Shown: in pieces, positions 46,397 to 55,479 of the stretch
How the letters are laid out: every line of letters begins with the position of its first letter
Numbering within the stretch: position 1 is the first letter of the stretch
Assembly (NCBI GenBank): GCA_009780315.1
Contig: WRAH01000005.1
Location: 51,300-115,299 of the forward strand
Direction of reading: 5' to 3'
DNA length: 64,000 bases
From: Defluviitaleaceae bacterium
Lineage (GTDB): Bacteria; Bacillota; Clostridia; Lachnospirales; WQUN01
Program-made: the position numbers and the translations under genes
The notes under the pieces: model-generated
Told to the model about the DNA's origin: nothing
The model's database searches: none
The model's input: only the letters and a program-made list of their open reading frames with translations

Positions 46397-47616
46397 TGAA
46401 AATTAAAGATATTATTTGTTCATCTGGGCGTACTGGATTTTTCTTTGACGACCAGAAGGCGATAAAAACAACAGCAACCGCTGACGGAAATGCCTATGTC
46501 GGAGAGCCATGTACCCCAGGTTTTACACGGGTGCGTCAAGCTGGAGAATCTATTTCAGTGATGTTTGTGCTTGAAGATGGGCAAGTGGCTTATGGCGATT
46601 GTGCCGCTGTACAATACTCAGGTGCAGGCGGTCGTGACCCATTGTTTTTGGCAGAAGATTTTATCCCTGTCATTATGAAGGAAGTTGCACCATTATACGT
46701 TGGAAAGGATATTTCCACCTTCCGTGAGATGGCTCATGCTGTGGATTCTAAACCTTTTCACACTGCGATTCGTTACGGTGTGACACAAGCCTGTCTTGAC
46801 GCGGTAGCCAAGAGCCAGAAAAAACTCATGGCACAGGTTGTAGCACAAGAATATAACTTAACACTTTCAAATAAACTGATTCCAATTTTCAGCCAATCAG
46901 GGGACGATAGATACAATAATGTTGACAAAATGATTTTAAAAGGTTCAGATGTTTTACCCCATGCCTTAATTAACAATATTACTAAGTTAGGAGAAAAAGG
47001 CGAAAAACTTTTGGAATATATCCAATGGATGGGCGAAAGAATTGGTAAGTTAACACCAAAAGCTGGTTATAAACCAATCATGCATATTGATGTTTATGGG
47101 GTCATTGGTACAGCATTTGACCATAATCTTGACGCAATTGTTGACTACATGGCAAAAGTTGAAGCTGCTGCAAAGCCCTTTGCTGTACGCATTGAAGGGC
47201 CTGTAGACATGGGTGAGCGTGAAGCACAAGTTGAAGCCCTTGCAAAAATTACAAACATGATGGATACAAAAGGCATTCATGTGGAAATTGTAGCGGATGA
47301 ATGGTGCAATACCTATGAAGACATTAAAATTTTCACAGACAACAAAGCTGGGCATATGGCACAAATAAAAACCCCTGACCTAGGCGGAATCAACAATAGC
47401 ATAGAAGCTGTGGCATATTGTAAAGCCAATGGCATGGGTGCGTATCTGGGCGGAACATGTAACGAAACTGACCGAAGCGGACAAGTTTGTACCCATGTTG
47501 CTATGGCAACCAGTCCCGACCAAATGTTGGCAAAGCCTGGGATGGGTGTAGATGAAGGCTATATGATTGTTTACAATGAAATGAATCGAATTTTGGCATT
47601 AAAAGACATTTTGTAG
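46396..47616 (+). CDS. mal: Methylaspartate ammonia-lyase
   Basis: A 406-residue enolase-superfamily enzyme that deaminates 3-methylaspartate to mesaconate. It has the N-terminal capping domain (VQYSGAGGRDPLF), metal ligands in MHIDVYG, RIEGPVD and VADEWCNT, and the catalytic Lys region AQIKTPDLGGINN. RBS AGGGAGG precedes the ATG. Fourth gene of the operon. Confidence 0.96.
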   Translation: MKIKDIICSSGRTGFFFDDQKAIKTTATADGNAYVGEPCTPGFTRVRQAGESISVMFVLEDGQVAYGDCAAVQYSGAGGRDPLFLAEDFIPVIMKEVAPLYVGKDISTFREMAHAVDSKPFHTAIRYGVTQACLDAVAKSQKKLMAQVVAQEYNLTLSNKLIPIFSQSGDDRYNNVDKMILKGSDVLPHALINNITKLGEKGEKLLEYIQWMGERIGKLTPKAGYKPIMHIDVYGVIGTAFDHNLDAIVDYMAKVEAAAKPFAVRIEGPVDMGEREAQVEALAKITNMMDTKGIHVEIVADEWCNTYEDIKIFTDNKAGHMAQIKTPDLGGINNSIEAVAYCKANGMGAYLGGTCNETDRSGQVCTHVAMATSPDQMLAKPGMGVDEGYMIVYNEMNRILALKDIL

Positions 47617-47631
47617 GAGGTGTTAAAGATT

Positions 47632-49032
47632 ATGGAAGAATTAAAAATTTTATCTCCAACAGCAATTTTAGGCTATGGTTTTCCAATGGACTCATGGGAA
47701 GAAGGAATGCGCCGTGAGCCAGATGTTATCGCAGTTGACGCAGGCAGTACAGACCCAGGGCCATACTATCTTGGTGCAGGCATTTCTTTTACAGACCGTG
47801 AAGCGGTGAAACGGGATTTGACCATTATGATACCCGCCGCGTTAAAAAACGGTATCCCTGTAATCATTGGCACAGCAGGGGGTTGCGGAGCGGCTCCCCA
47901 CTTACAATGGAATAAAGAAATCATTGAGGAAATCGCTAGAGAGCAAAAATTGTCATTTTCACTAGCTGTTATTCCAAGCGATATAAAAAAAAGTACCATC
48001 ACAGAATCCTTACAAAAAGGCAGTATTACCCCACTCTATCCTGCACCTGAACTTACGCAAGCAGATATTGACGATGCAGTCCACGTGGTTGCACAAATGG
48101 GCGTTGAACCCATCGTAAAAGCCCTTACAGAGGGTGCCCAAGTGATTCTTACAGGCAGAGCCTATGACCCTGTTGTTTTTGCGGCTTTAGCGTTTTATAA
48201 GGGCTATGACAAAGGGCTTGCGATGCATTTAGGTAAAATTTTAGAATGCGCAGCCATTGCCGCCACCCCAGGTAGCGGGAGCGACTGCATGTTTGGTTAC
48301 ATCGGCAAAGATTATTTCCGTGTAGAGCCACTAAACCCTATACGTAAATGCACAACACTTTCCGTGGCGGCGCATACTTTATATGAAAAAACAAACCCCT
48401 ATGTACTTCCCGGGCCAGGCGGGATTCTTGATTTGAGTGAAACCACCTTCACCCAAGAGACAGATTCTATTGTGCGGGTGGCTGGAAGCCGATTCAATCC
48501 AACTCATCCTTACAATGTAAAGCTTGAAGGCGTAAAAAAAGTTGGATGCCGCACAGTTTCTTTTGCAGCAGTGGCTGACCCTGTGATGATTTCTCAAATT
48601 GATGAAATTACAAAAGCAGTCAAAGCCCGCGTAAAAGATAATTTTACTGGTCTTGGTGACTATTTCTTAGACTTTAAGGTTTATGGACGCAATACCATTG
48701 GTAAAACAGGTGTTATGGGTATTTTCGGGGACACGTCAAACCATGCCGCACCTGAAAGCCAACCATTAGAACTAGCCATCATTATTGATGCAGTCGCTCC
48801 CATACAAGAAACAGCCAATACGATATGTTCTTTTGCACGGTCAACTTTACTGCATTATGGTTATCCTGGGCGTATTTCTACTGCGGGTAATTTAGCTTTT
48901 CCATTTTCTCCGTCAGACATCAAAATGGGTGATGTATATGAGTTCTGCATGTATCATGTCATGGAAGTAACTGATCCATGTGAATTATTCCCTGCAACAA
49001 TAATCAAATTTGATGGTGGTGACATAAAATGA
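47632..49032 (+). CDS. AtuA-family (DUF1446) protein linked to glutamate fermentation
   Basis: Start set at ATG 47632 (GGAGG upstream; the GTG at 47620 abuts it); 466 residues. The family block DVIAVDAGSTDPGPYYLG at residue 30 and GRAYDPVVFAALA are typical of the acyclic-terpene-utilisation AtuA family, whose biochemistry is not settled. AtuA and DUF4387 genes commonly follow glutamate mutase and methylaspartase genes, suggesting a shared pathway step or maturation role. Overlaps the next gene by 4 nt. Confidence 0.8.
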   Translation: MEELKILSPTAILGYGFPMDSWEEGMRREPDVIAVDAGSTDPGPYYLGAGISFTDREAVKRDLTIMIPAALKNGIPVIIGTAGGCGAAPHLQWNKEIIEEIAREQKLSFSLAVIPSDIKKSTITESLQKGSITPLYPAPELTQADIDDAVHVVAQMGVEPIVKALTEGAQVILTGRAYDPVVFAALAFYKGYDKGLAMHLGKILECAAIAATPGSGSDCMFGYIGKDYFRVEPLNPIRKCTTLSVAAHTLYEKTNPYVLPGPGGILDLSETTFTQETDSIVRVAGSRFNPTHPYNVKLEGVKKVGCRTVSFAAVADPVMISQIDEITKAVKARVKDNFTGLGDYFLDFKVYGRNTIGKTGVMGIFGDTSNHAAPESQPLELAIIIDAVAPIQETANTICSFARSTLLHYGYPGRISTAGNLAFPFSPSDIKMGDVYEFCMYHVMEVTDPCELFPATIIKFDGGDIK

Positions 49033-49352
49033 GATATCATTTAAAAGACCTTGCAGATGTTATCCGTTCAAAAAATTCTGGGCCATACGAACTCACTTTT
49101 GACATCATGTTTAAAACAGAAGACATTTATAAGCGTGTTTGTACAGCGGATGTTATCAATAAAACGTCCTTTGCATCATTATATAAGATATCAACCGATG
49201 ATATTATGGAAGTCATCCATTTCCATCCTGCAAAAGCAATTAAAGTCACCATTGTACGCCCAGTGTCCTCTGGTGACTTACGTGAAACCGATGTTTACGG
49301 CGCGCAACAACATGCACCTTTGATGAACTTTTCATTTGATATGGAGCTTTAG
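49029..49352 (+). CDS. DUF4387 family protein
   Basis: A 107-residue acidic-to-neutral protein with LADVIRSKNSGPYELTFDIMF near the start, matching DUF4387, and a final DVYGAQQHAPLMNFSF. It is the usual partner of AtuA-type proteins; its start overlaps the AtuA stop (ATGA). Function unknown. Last gene of the glutamate-mutase operon; no terminator is evident before the aldo/keto reductase 43 nt later. Confidence 0.8.
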   Translation: MRYHLKDLADVIRSKNSGPYELTFDIMFKTEDIYKRVCTADVINKTSFASLYKISTDDIMEVIHFHPAKAIKVTIVRPVSSGDLRETDVYGAQQHAPLMNFSFDMEL

Positions 49353-49395
49353 AGCGTGTTTCCACGTTGCACAGTTTTGAAAGGAATATTTAAGA

Positions 49396-50547
49396 ATGAA
49401 ATATCGTGAAGATAAATATGGCAATAAGCTTTCTATTTTGGGGCTTGGCTGTATGCGATTTACCAGAGACAAGGCGGCAACTGAAAAAATGATACTGGCG
49501 GCCATTGATGGCGGTGTTAATTATTTTGACACCGCCTACATATATCCTAGTAGTGAAGTGACCCTTGGTGAAATTTTAGCAAAAAATAACAAGCGGAAAG
49601 ACGTTTATATCAATACGAAACTCCCCCTTGCAATGTGCAAAAAACCAGATGATTTTGATAAATTTTTTAATGAACAACTCACACGTTTGCAAACGGATTA
49701 TATTGATTATTATATGATGCATAGTGTGTCTAGTTTTGACAGATGGAAAGTACTTTGTGAATGGGGTATTGAAGATTGGATAGATAAAAAGAAAAAATCT
49801 GGACAAATTCGCCAGATTGGTTTTTCTTATCATGGAACATATCAAGACTTCATTAAAATCATTGACGCTTACCCTTGGGAATTTTGTATGATTCAATACA
49901 ATTACTATGATGAACATTATCAGGCAGGGCGTAAAGGTTTAATATATGCCGCTGAAAAAGGGATTCCAATAATGATTATGGAACCTTTGCTTGGTGGACG
50001 GCTTGCTACAGGCTTACCTAAACAAGCTGTAGAAATATTTAAAAAAGCTGACCCAAGGGTATCTCCTGCTGAATGGGCATTTTGGTGGTTATGGAACCAA
50101 GATGAGGTCACAGTTATACTAAGCGGTATGAGTTCTTTGGAGCAATTACAACAAAATATTCATGCCGCAAGTCATTATAGGAAATTAAAGGACGCAGTTT
50201 ATGCTGATGTGATAGAGCTTTTTAGAAAAGCCTATAAAATCCCTTGTACATCTTGCAATTATTGTCTGCCCTGCCCTATTGGTATAAATATTCCATCATG
50301 TTTTTCCGCATATAATACGAGATATACACAGGGACTAGTAACAGGGTATACCCAATATATGACCAGCACCGCAAGCATTTCACAAAACCCGATAAGTCCG
50401 CGGAGTTGCAATGGCTGCGGTAAATGCGAAAAAATATGCCCACAACATATTTCAATTCGTAAAGAACTAAAAAGAGTGAGCAAAAAATTTGAACCATTGC
50501 CTGTGCGTATGCTTATGTCTATTGTACGCTGGGTATTGGGGCGATAG
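49396..50547 (+). CDS. Aldo/keto reductase with C-terminal 4Fe-4S domain
   Basis: A 383-residue protein. Residues 1-270 form the AKR barrel (LGLGCMRF, DTAYIYPSSE with catalytic Tyr, NTKLPLAMCK, MMHSVS). Residues 280-350 hold ferredoxin-like cysteines: CTSCNYCLPCP and CNGCGKCEKICP. This Clostridia-type fusion is widespread but poorly characterised; likely a ferredoxin-linked carbonyl reductase. RBS GAAAGGAA precedes the ATG. Confidence 0.85.
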   Translation: MKYREDKYGNKLSILGLGCMRFTRDKAATEKMILAAIDGGVNYFDTAYIYPSSEVTLGEILAKNNKRKDVYINTKLPLAMCKKPDDFDKFFNEQLTRLQTDYIDYYMMHSVSSFDRWKVLCEWGIEDWIDKKKKSGQIRQIGFSYHGTYQDFIKIIDAYPWEFCMIQYNYYDEHYQAGRKGLIYAAEKGIPIMIMEPLLGGRLATGLPKQAVEIFKKADPRVSPAEWAFWWLWNQDEVTVILSGMSSLEQLQQNIHAASHYRKLKDAVYADVIELFRKAYKIPCTSCNYCLPCPIGINIPSCFSAYNTRYTQGLVTGYTQYMTSTASISQNPISPRSCNGCGKCEKICPQHISIRKELKRVSKKFEPLPVRMLMSIVRWVLGR

Positions 50548-50574
50548 TTTAAAATTGGGGAGGATTTTATTCCT

Positions 50575-51828
50575 ATGAGAAAATTTTTAATGTTAGTGCT
50601 TTTTTCTATAGTTATATTTTTATTACCGCAAGCAGTTTATGCTTATGAAGACGAAGATTATGAAGCTATTTATGAAGAGGCTGATGAAGAATCTAATGAT
50701 GAAGATTTAGAAGAAGCATTCCATAATACAAGAGATGAGCAAAGTATTATTGTTCATATTCCATGGGTATTTGATGTTTATGCCGCACCAGATTTTCGTG
50801 CAGAAAGAACCCATGTGAGATTTAATCCTCAAAATGTCGTACTGTGGCAAGTGCGGGAAGATGGGTGGGCGTTAATGGAAACATGGGATGGCGACCACTG
50901 GGTATACATCCTTGCAAACCGCCGATTTATTGAAAGGCGCGTGGGGCTTTTCAGCAGTCCTGATGAACCCATACCAACAACCCATATAAACCCACAAATT
51001 GTGACGATATATGAGCAGTATGACAGTTGGTTGCTAATTTCCACATGGAATGGGCCTCAATGGCTATATTTAAACTATGTACCGTCAACAGCACATTTAG
51101 ATACATTACTTAGACGATGGGGCAATAATATTTCTGTATATTTTGAAAATATTGAAACAGGATTTATTTATATGTACAATGCCAACGATGTATATTTTTC
51201 AGCCAGTGTTCCAAAAGCATTTTACGCCCTGTATCTTTATGAACGGGCAGAACGTGGAGAAATAGATTTAGATAGTTATATCACTTTTACAGCGGCAGAT
51301 TATTTTGGCGGGTCTGGTCAAATTAGGCATAGGCATCCCACAGGGACGCAAATTTCTCAACGAGAATTGCTTATGCTAAACCTTAGTTATAGTGACAATA
51401 TTGCTACGTTAATGTTAAGAAGAACCCATGGACTTGAAGGTTATCGTCAATTTTTAGCGTCTCTGGGTGCAAATCCAAACCATGTGCGAAATAATGTTTT
51501 TAACTCACAACTTACTGCACATGATGCAGGCACACTTGCAAGGGCAATTTTTGATTACATCGAATCTGATGGTAGATACAGTGAGGAATTTCGTAGACAT
51601 TTACTCAATAATCAGTATCCATTTATTGTTTCTGATTATCCTGTAGCCAGTAAGACAGGCTGGACGCGTCCAACTGCATGGCATGACATGGCCATTGTAT
51701 ACGCGCCCTCACCTTATATCTTAGTCATTTTATCCCGCCGTGATGGATGGTCTGCACAAGATTACAGAGATTTTGCCGAAATATCCATGGCATTTCAAGC
51801 GTTTAACGATACGTGGTTTGTTCATTAA
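50575..51828 (+). CDS. Secreted class A beta-lactamase-fold serine hydrolase with SH3-like repeats
   Basis: A 417-residue protein. Signal peptide in residues 1-23 (ends VYA), an acidic Glu/Asp-rich stretch (24-55), then two SH3-like repeats (about 58-110 and 115-165). The penicillin-recognising domain follows with SxxK in SVPKAFYA near residue 212, SDN in LSYSDN and KTG in VASKTGW. It could be a wall-remodelling D,D-peptidase or a beta-lactamase; the Glu166-type lactamase motif is not convincing. RBS GGGGAGG precedes the ATG. Converges with folA, 4 nt overlap of stops. Confidence 0.82.
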   Translation: MRKFLMLVLFSIVIFLLPQAVYAYEDEDYEAIYEEADEESNDEDLEEAFHNTRDEQSIIVHIPWVFDVYAAPDFRAERTHVRFNPQNVVLWQVREDGWALMETWDGDHWVYILANRRFIERRVGLFSSPDEPIPTTHINPQIVTIYEQYDSWLLISTWNGPQWLYLNYVPSTAHLDTLLRRWGNNISVYFENIETGFIYMYNANDVYFSASVPKAFYALYLYERAERGEIDLDSYITFTAADYFGGSGQIRHRHPTGTQISQRELLMLNLSYSDNIATLMLRRTHGLEGYRQFLASLGANPNHVRNNVFNSQLTAHDAGTLARAIFDYIESDGRYSEEFRRHLLNNQYPFIVSDYPVASKTGWTRPTAWHDMAIVYAPSPYILVILSRRDGWSAQDYRDFAEISMAFQAFNDTWFVH

Positions 51829-52310
51829 GCATGAGTACAATAATCACAATATCTGAAATTTAAACCTTTAAAATTTAATGTTTCTGATTCCTCTACGAGC
51901 TTCCACTGGGGAAGCTCGTCTATGTTTGGAAAAAATACATCTGCTGGTGGTGCAGCATCTACTTTAGTGAGATATACATGGGTACAAGCATCTAAAAGTT
52001 GAGCATAAATTTTTTCACCGCCAACGATAAAAATATCATCTGAATGATAAGATTCTAGCATTTTCCGTAAACGCTCTAAGGAATGGCACATGATAACCCC
52101 TGGTATGACTAAATTTTCGTCCCGTGAAAGGACGATATTTACTCGGTCAACTAGGGGTTTTCCTATAGATTCATATGTTTTACGCCCCATCACGACGACT
52201 TTACCTATCGTTAATGCTTTAAATCGTGCATGGTCAGGCTTAATGCGGAAAAGCAAATCATTGTCATGTCCAATGCCCCAATTTGATGATACGGCTACGA
52301 GTATTTTCAT
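51825..52310 (-). CDS. folA: Dihydrofolate reductase
   Basis: A 161-residue DHFR that regenerates tetrahydrofolate. Conserved parts: AVSSNWGIGHDNDLLF, VVVMGRKTYESIGKPL and FIVGGEKIYAQLL. Starts 11 nt after thyA, the classic thymidylate pair. Confidence 0.95.
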   Translation of the reverse strand: MKILVAVSSNWGIGHDNDLLFRIKPDHARFKALTIGKVVVMGRKTYESIGKPLVDRVNIVLSRDENLVIPGVIMCHSLERLRKMLESYHSDDIFIVGGEKIYAQLLDACTHVYLTKVDAAPPADVFFPNIDELPQWKLVEESETLNFKGLNFRYCDYCTHA

Positions 52311-52321
52311 ATAAATGCCCC

Positions 52322-53158
52322 CTATATTGCAACTGGGATTGTGTACTGGCGATTAAATGGATGGGGTTTATAGTCTTCAAGTGTAAAGTCATCTGTTGTA
52401 AACTTGTAGAAATCTTTAATATTTGTATTTATAAGCAATTTGGGTGCAGGCCGCGGTTCTCTTTCTAACAAAGCTTTTACAATGGGAATGTGTCTGTCAT
52501 AAATATGTGCATCCCCTATGACATGGATAAACTCTCCAACTTCTAATCCGCTGACCTGTGCAAACATATGCGTAAGTATGGCATATTGGGCAACATTCCA
52601 ATTATTTGCCGTAAGAAAATCTTGAGAACGTTGATTTAACATTGCATTTAAACGCCCCTTTGCTACGTTAAATGTCATCATATATGCACAAGGATAAAGT
52701 CCCATCTCATGTAGGTCTTCATGATTATACAAATTTGTAATGATTCTTCTGGATGCAGGGTTATGACGCAAATCATATAAAACTCGGTCTACTTGGTCAA
52801 ACTCCCCTTCTGGATATTTATGCTTTAATCCTAATTGATAACCATATGCTTTGCCTATAGAACCATTTTCATCTGCCCAAGCATCCCAAATACTCGTGTT
52901 TAATGCATTGATATTATTAGATTTTTTCTGCCAAATCCATAAAATTTCATCAATACAACTTTTAAAAGCCAACCGTCGTAAAGTCAGTGCAGGAAATTCC
53001 TTTGATAAATCATAACGATTGACCATTCCAAAGGTACGGATAGTATGGGCAGGCGCACCATCATCCCATTTAGGACGGATATTTTGCCCTTCGTCAGAAA
53101 CACCATTTTCAAGAATGTGTTTACAGTTTTCAATAAAAATTAAATCAGCTTGACTCAT
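52322..53158 (-). CDS. thyA: Thymidylate synthase
   Basis: A 278-residue ThyA that methylates dUMP with methylene-tetrahydrofolate. The catalytic Cys lies in LYPCAYMM, with RSQDFLTANNWNVAQYA and the C-terminal HIYDRHIPIVKALLER. The catalytic region is slightly atypical (PCAY, where PPCH is commoner), but phosphate-binding RRIIT and the rest are intact. RBS AAAGGAG precedes the ATG. Confidence 0.93.
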   Translation of the reverse strand: MSQADLIFIENCKHILENGVSDEGQNIRPKWDDGAPAHTIRTFGMVNRYDLSKEFPALTLRRLAFKSCIDEILWIWQKKSNNINALNTSIWDAWADENGSIGKAYGYQLGLKHKYPEGEFDQVDRVLYDLRHNPASRRIITNLYNHEDLHEMGLYPCAYMMTFNVAKGRLNAMLNQRSQDFLTANNWNVAQYAILTHMFAQVSGLEVGEFIHVIGDAHIYDRHIPIVKALLEREPRPAPKLLINTNIKDFYKFTTDDFTLEDYKPHPFNRQYTIPVAI

Positions 53159-53176
53159 ACAATGTTCTCCTTTAAT

Positions 53177-53794
53177 TTACCATTCTGATGACAATTTACT
53201 ATCAATGTATGCTACAACATGTTGACGAATTGCAGGGTCTTTAAAATGATTTGCCGTGACCTTAAATCTTAAACTCTGTAATGCAATTTCATCTTTTTTT
53301 CTTACATGAATATCCGCGGCAAACTTATACGTGTTGCGAAATTCTGACCCTAGATTCATGGCTTCTTCTAAAATAATAGAGGCATTTTGCAAGTCATCAT
53401 TTTCTATCAGTTCACCTGCCCATGCAGTTAACGCTTTCAGATAATCATTAAAATTTTCTTCATACTGGGCGATAACATCCATTTGAGCAATGCCATACTG
53501 TTTTTTTAGTTCTAAATTTGTTATAGGCTCTGTGAATCGAATCATAGTGCGCTTCCTAGACCGTTCTACCTTATGAGGGTCATTTTCAGGAATAGGCGGT
53601 AAAACAGTTAAATCAGGCTCATAAAAAAGCTCTGGCTTTATGTCTTTTTTACGTACAGCATTTGCCGCGTCTTCCTCTTCAATAAATCGTCTATTCAGTA
53701 TTTTTTGCTTGTTAATATTTTTCCGTGCAGCAAATGCAACAATTATCATAAGCAGTCCAGTTGCAACGACTAATACGATATTCAAATAACCCAT
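53177..53794 (-). CDS. Membrane-anchored hypothetical protein
   Basis: Start set at ATG 53794, 7 nt behind GGAGG (another ATG at 53800 sits 1 nt from it); 205 residues. One N-terminal membrane helix (about 5-22) precedes a long charged, mostly helical cytosolic part with a TPR-like feel at 115-195 (ASIILEEAMNLGSEFRNTYKFAADI). No known family recognised. Immediately upstream of thyA, 18 nt, so co-transcribed. Confidence 0.65.
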   Translation of the reverse strand: MGYLNIVLVVATGLLMIIVAFAARKNINKQKILNRRFIEEEDAANAVRKKDIKPELFYEPDLTVLPPIPENDPHKVERSRKRTMIRFTEPITNLELKKQYGIAQMDVIAQYEENFNDYLKALTAWAGELIENDDLQNASIILEEAMNLGSEFRNTYKFAADIHVRKKDEIALQSLRFKVTANHFKDPAIRQHVVAYIDSKLSSEW

Positions 53795-53920
53795 ACCCAT
53801 ACCTCCATTTGAAAACCACTTTGTTAATAATAAAACAATACGCCTATTGCCGTCAACGTATTTAGAAAAAGGGCTTATATATTCGCCCAAGCACTGTAAA
53901 CCATCATTTCAGCAAAATAA

Positions 53921-53952
53921 AAACCACCATCCTTATTTTATGGACTGTGGTT
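53921..53952 (-). terminator. Intrinsic terminator after the 54008-54586 gene
   Basis: On the minus strand a hairpin (AAACCAC..TCC paired with GGA..GTGGTTT, one 2-nt mismatch) is followed by TTTTATTTT, 56 nt after the stop at 54008. Confidence 0.65.
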
Positions 53953-54007
53953 TAGACTATACAAGTATTATAAAATAGGGCTTATACTCTAAGCGTACTT
54001 CGGAAAA

Positions 54008-54586
54008 TTACGATACTGTATAAATGCGCTCTTTTTCCTTTTCGGCAGCTTTCCACGATTCTGGGAAGTTATGCTTGAAAAACAACGACTTTTTTGAATT
54101 GCTTGTCAAATAACCTTGATTCAAAATCACGAGTTTCATCATATCTACAAATTCTTGTTTCTTTTCATCCAGCAAGGTATCATAGCGGACAATTTGAACT
54201 GCACCTGATTTTTCCGCTTCTAATATTTCTACAAGCACATCAGCAACATATTCTATTCTTGAAGCGGTCACGGGTTGACTTGCTGTCCAAACACCATTTA
54301 TATGTGCTAGTTCCATATTTTTATTTTCGCATATATACAAATATCCGCTCCTGCCTTGATAGAGAGTTTCAAGCTGATTATGGAATTGTTCGTGGTATAC
54401 AGCAATACCATCTTCATTAACACCACAAGTAACGTGATTTATTTCCATATCACGCAAATAAAAAAGGGCATATGCTCTTAAAGGTGTAAAATACGCCACT
54501 TTTTCGCCGCTATTGTGATGTTTTGACAGCGGAAGAATTTCTGTAAGATTTCTGATATTACTTGCATGAAAAAAGAGTTCATCCAT
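54008..54586 (-). CDS. Hypothetical protein, unknown function
   Basis: A 192-residue soluble protein. The N-terminal FFHASNIRNLTEILPLS and KVAYFTPLRAYALFYLRD are suggestive of ADP-ribosyltransferase-like folds (His early, then Y-x-[ST]-P and a helix), but no catalytic Glu can be placed. C-terminus is charged and helical. RBS GGAGGG precedes the ATG. Monocistronic, with a terminator. I do not assign a function. Confidence 0.6.
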   Translation of the reverse strand: MDELFFHASNIRNLTEILPLSKHHNSGEKVAYFTPLRAYALFYLRDMEINHVTCGVNEDGIAVYHEQFHNQLETLYQGRSGYLYICENKNMELAHINGVWTASQPVTASRIEYVADVLVEILEAEKSGAVQIVRYDTLLDEKKQEFVDMMKLVILNQGYLTSNSKKSLFFKHNFPESWKAAEKEKERIYTVS

Positions 54587-54771
54587 AGAGAAAAGCCCTC
54601 CAATTTAAATACCTTCATATTATGGCAACAGTTTTTGAGTTTTTCATTCTTGCCAATATACTTTTGAAGTTGTAATCATTTTATCTATAGTACCATTGAC
54701 AGCGCGAGTCCTACACAAATTCTTTCTTTATTATATTATCCGTCTAATACCATTCTGACTATTAAGCCCCT

Positions 54772-55479
54772 TTAGAGCTTTAGATATTTTTCCATTTTCT
54801 CAAGTATTTTTGTTTCTTCAAAATTTTTATGTGCTTCTTCTAAGGCTCTTATGTTTTGGTCTGAAACTAAAGAAACTGTATTGGAAAAAGCATCAGCAAA
54901 TGAATATAGTTTATCAAAACTAATATCCGAATATATGTGTTTCGCAAATTCGAGCCTTGTCCTCTCGTTTTTCGTGCGGTTCAAGCATTCGGAAATTTTA
55001 TAAATTCTGTACTCGAAGTGATTTTTAGCTTGCTCTAACGTGCGGGTGTGTTCTTCATCTTTAGGCTTAATTGTATTAAAATGTTGAAGTCTATCGTTCA
55101 GCATACGAAGATAATCGCCTGTACTTCCGCATATTGTTTCAGTAGATTCTATTGTTTTGAACTCTGTTTCATCAAACATTATTTCCATAAAAGCTTTTTT
55201 GGGATGAAGAATATCCCCTGTTGCTGTGAGCATAGTTTTACTGAATGCACGCTTTGAAATATGATTCCATGAATTCAAAATATTATAGAGTTCATGACGC
55301 TTTTCAAACAATTGTATTCTTACATTCTGCTCTTGCGAACGTTGCATTTCTTTGAGTTGCTCTAATGACGCTTTTGATGATTTGTTGTTAAAAATACAAA
55401 TCAATATCGTTGCACCAACATATACGGCTGTAAGAATAGCCATTACGAAACCTTGATTATAGTTAAACCAGTCAATCAT
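54772..55479 (-). CDS. Membrane-anchored coiled-coil protein linked to the restriction locus
   Basis: Start set at ATG 55479, behind AAGGGAGG; 235 residues. One N-terminal helix (about 10-32), outside segment very short, then a long helical cytosolic domain with heptad-like stretches (about 35-70 and 110-235). It overlaps the specificity-subunit stop by 8 nt, so it is translated with the restriction genes. No family recognised. Could be a membrane effector or regulator of the defence locus; the alternative is a chance passenger. Confidence 0.65.
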   Translation of the reverse strand: MIDWFNYNQGFVMAILTAVYVGATILICIFNNKSSKASLEQLKEMQRSQEQNVRIQLFEKRHELYNILNSWNHISKRAFSKTMLTATGDILHPKKAFMEIMFDETEFKTIESTETICGSTGDYLRMLNDRLQHFNTIKPKDEEHTRTLEQAKNHFEYRIYKISECLNRTKNERTRLEFAKHIYSDISFDKLYSFADAFSNTVSLVSDQNIRALEEAHKNFEETKILEKMEKYLKL

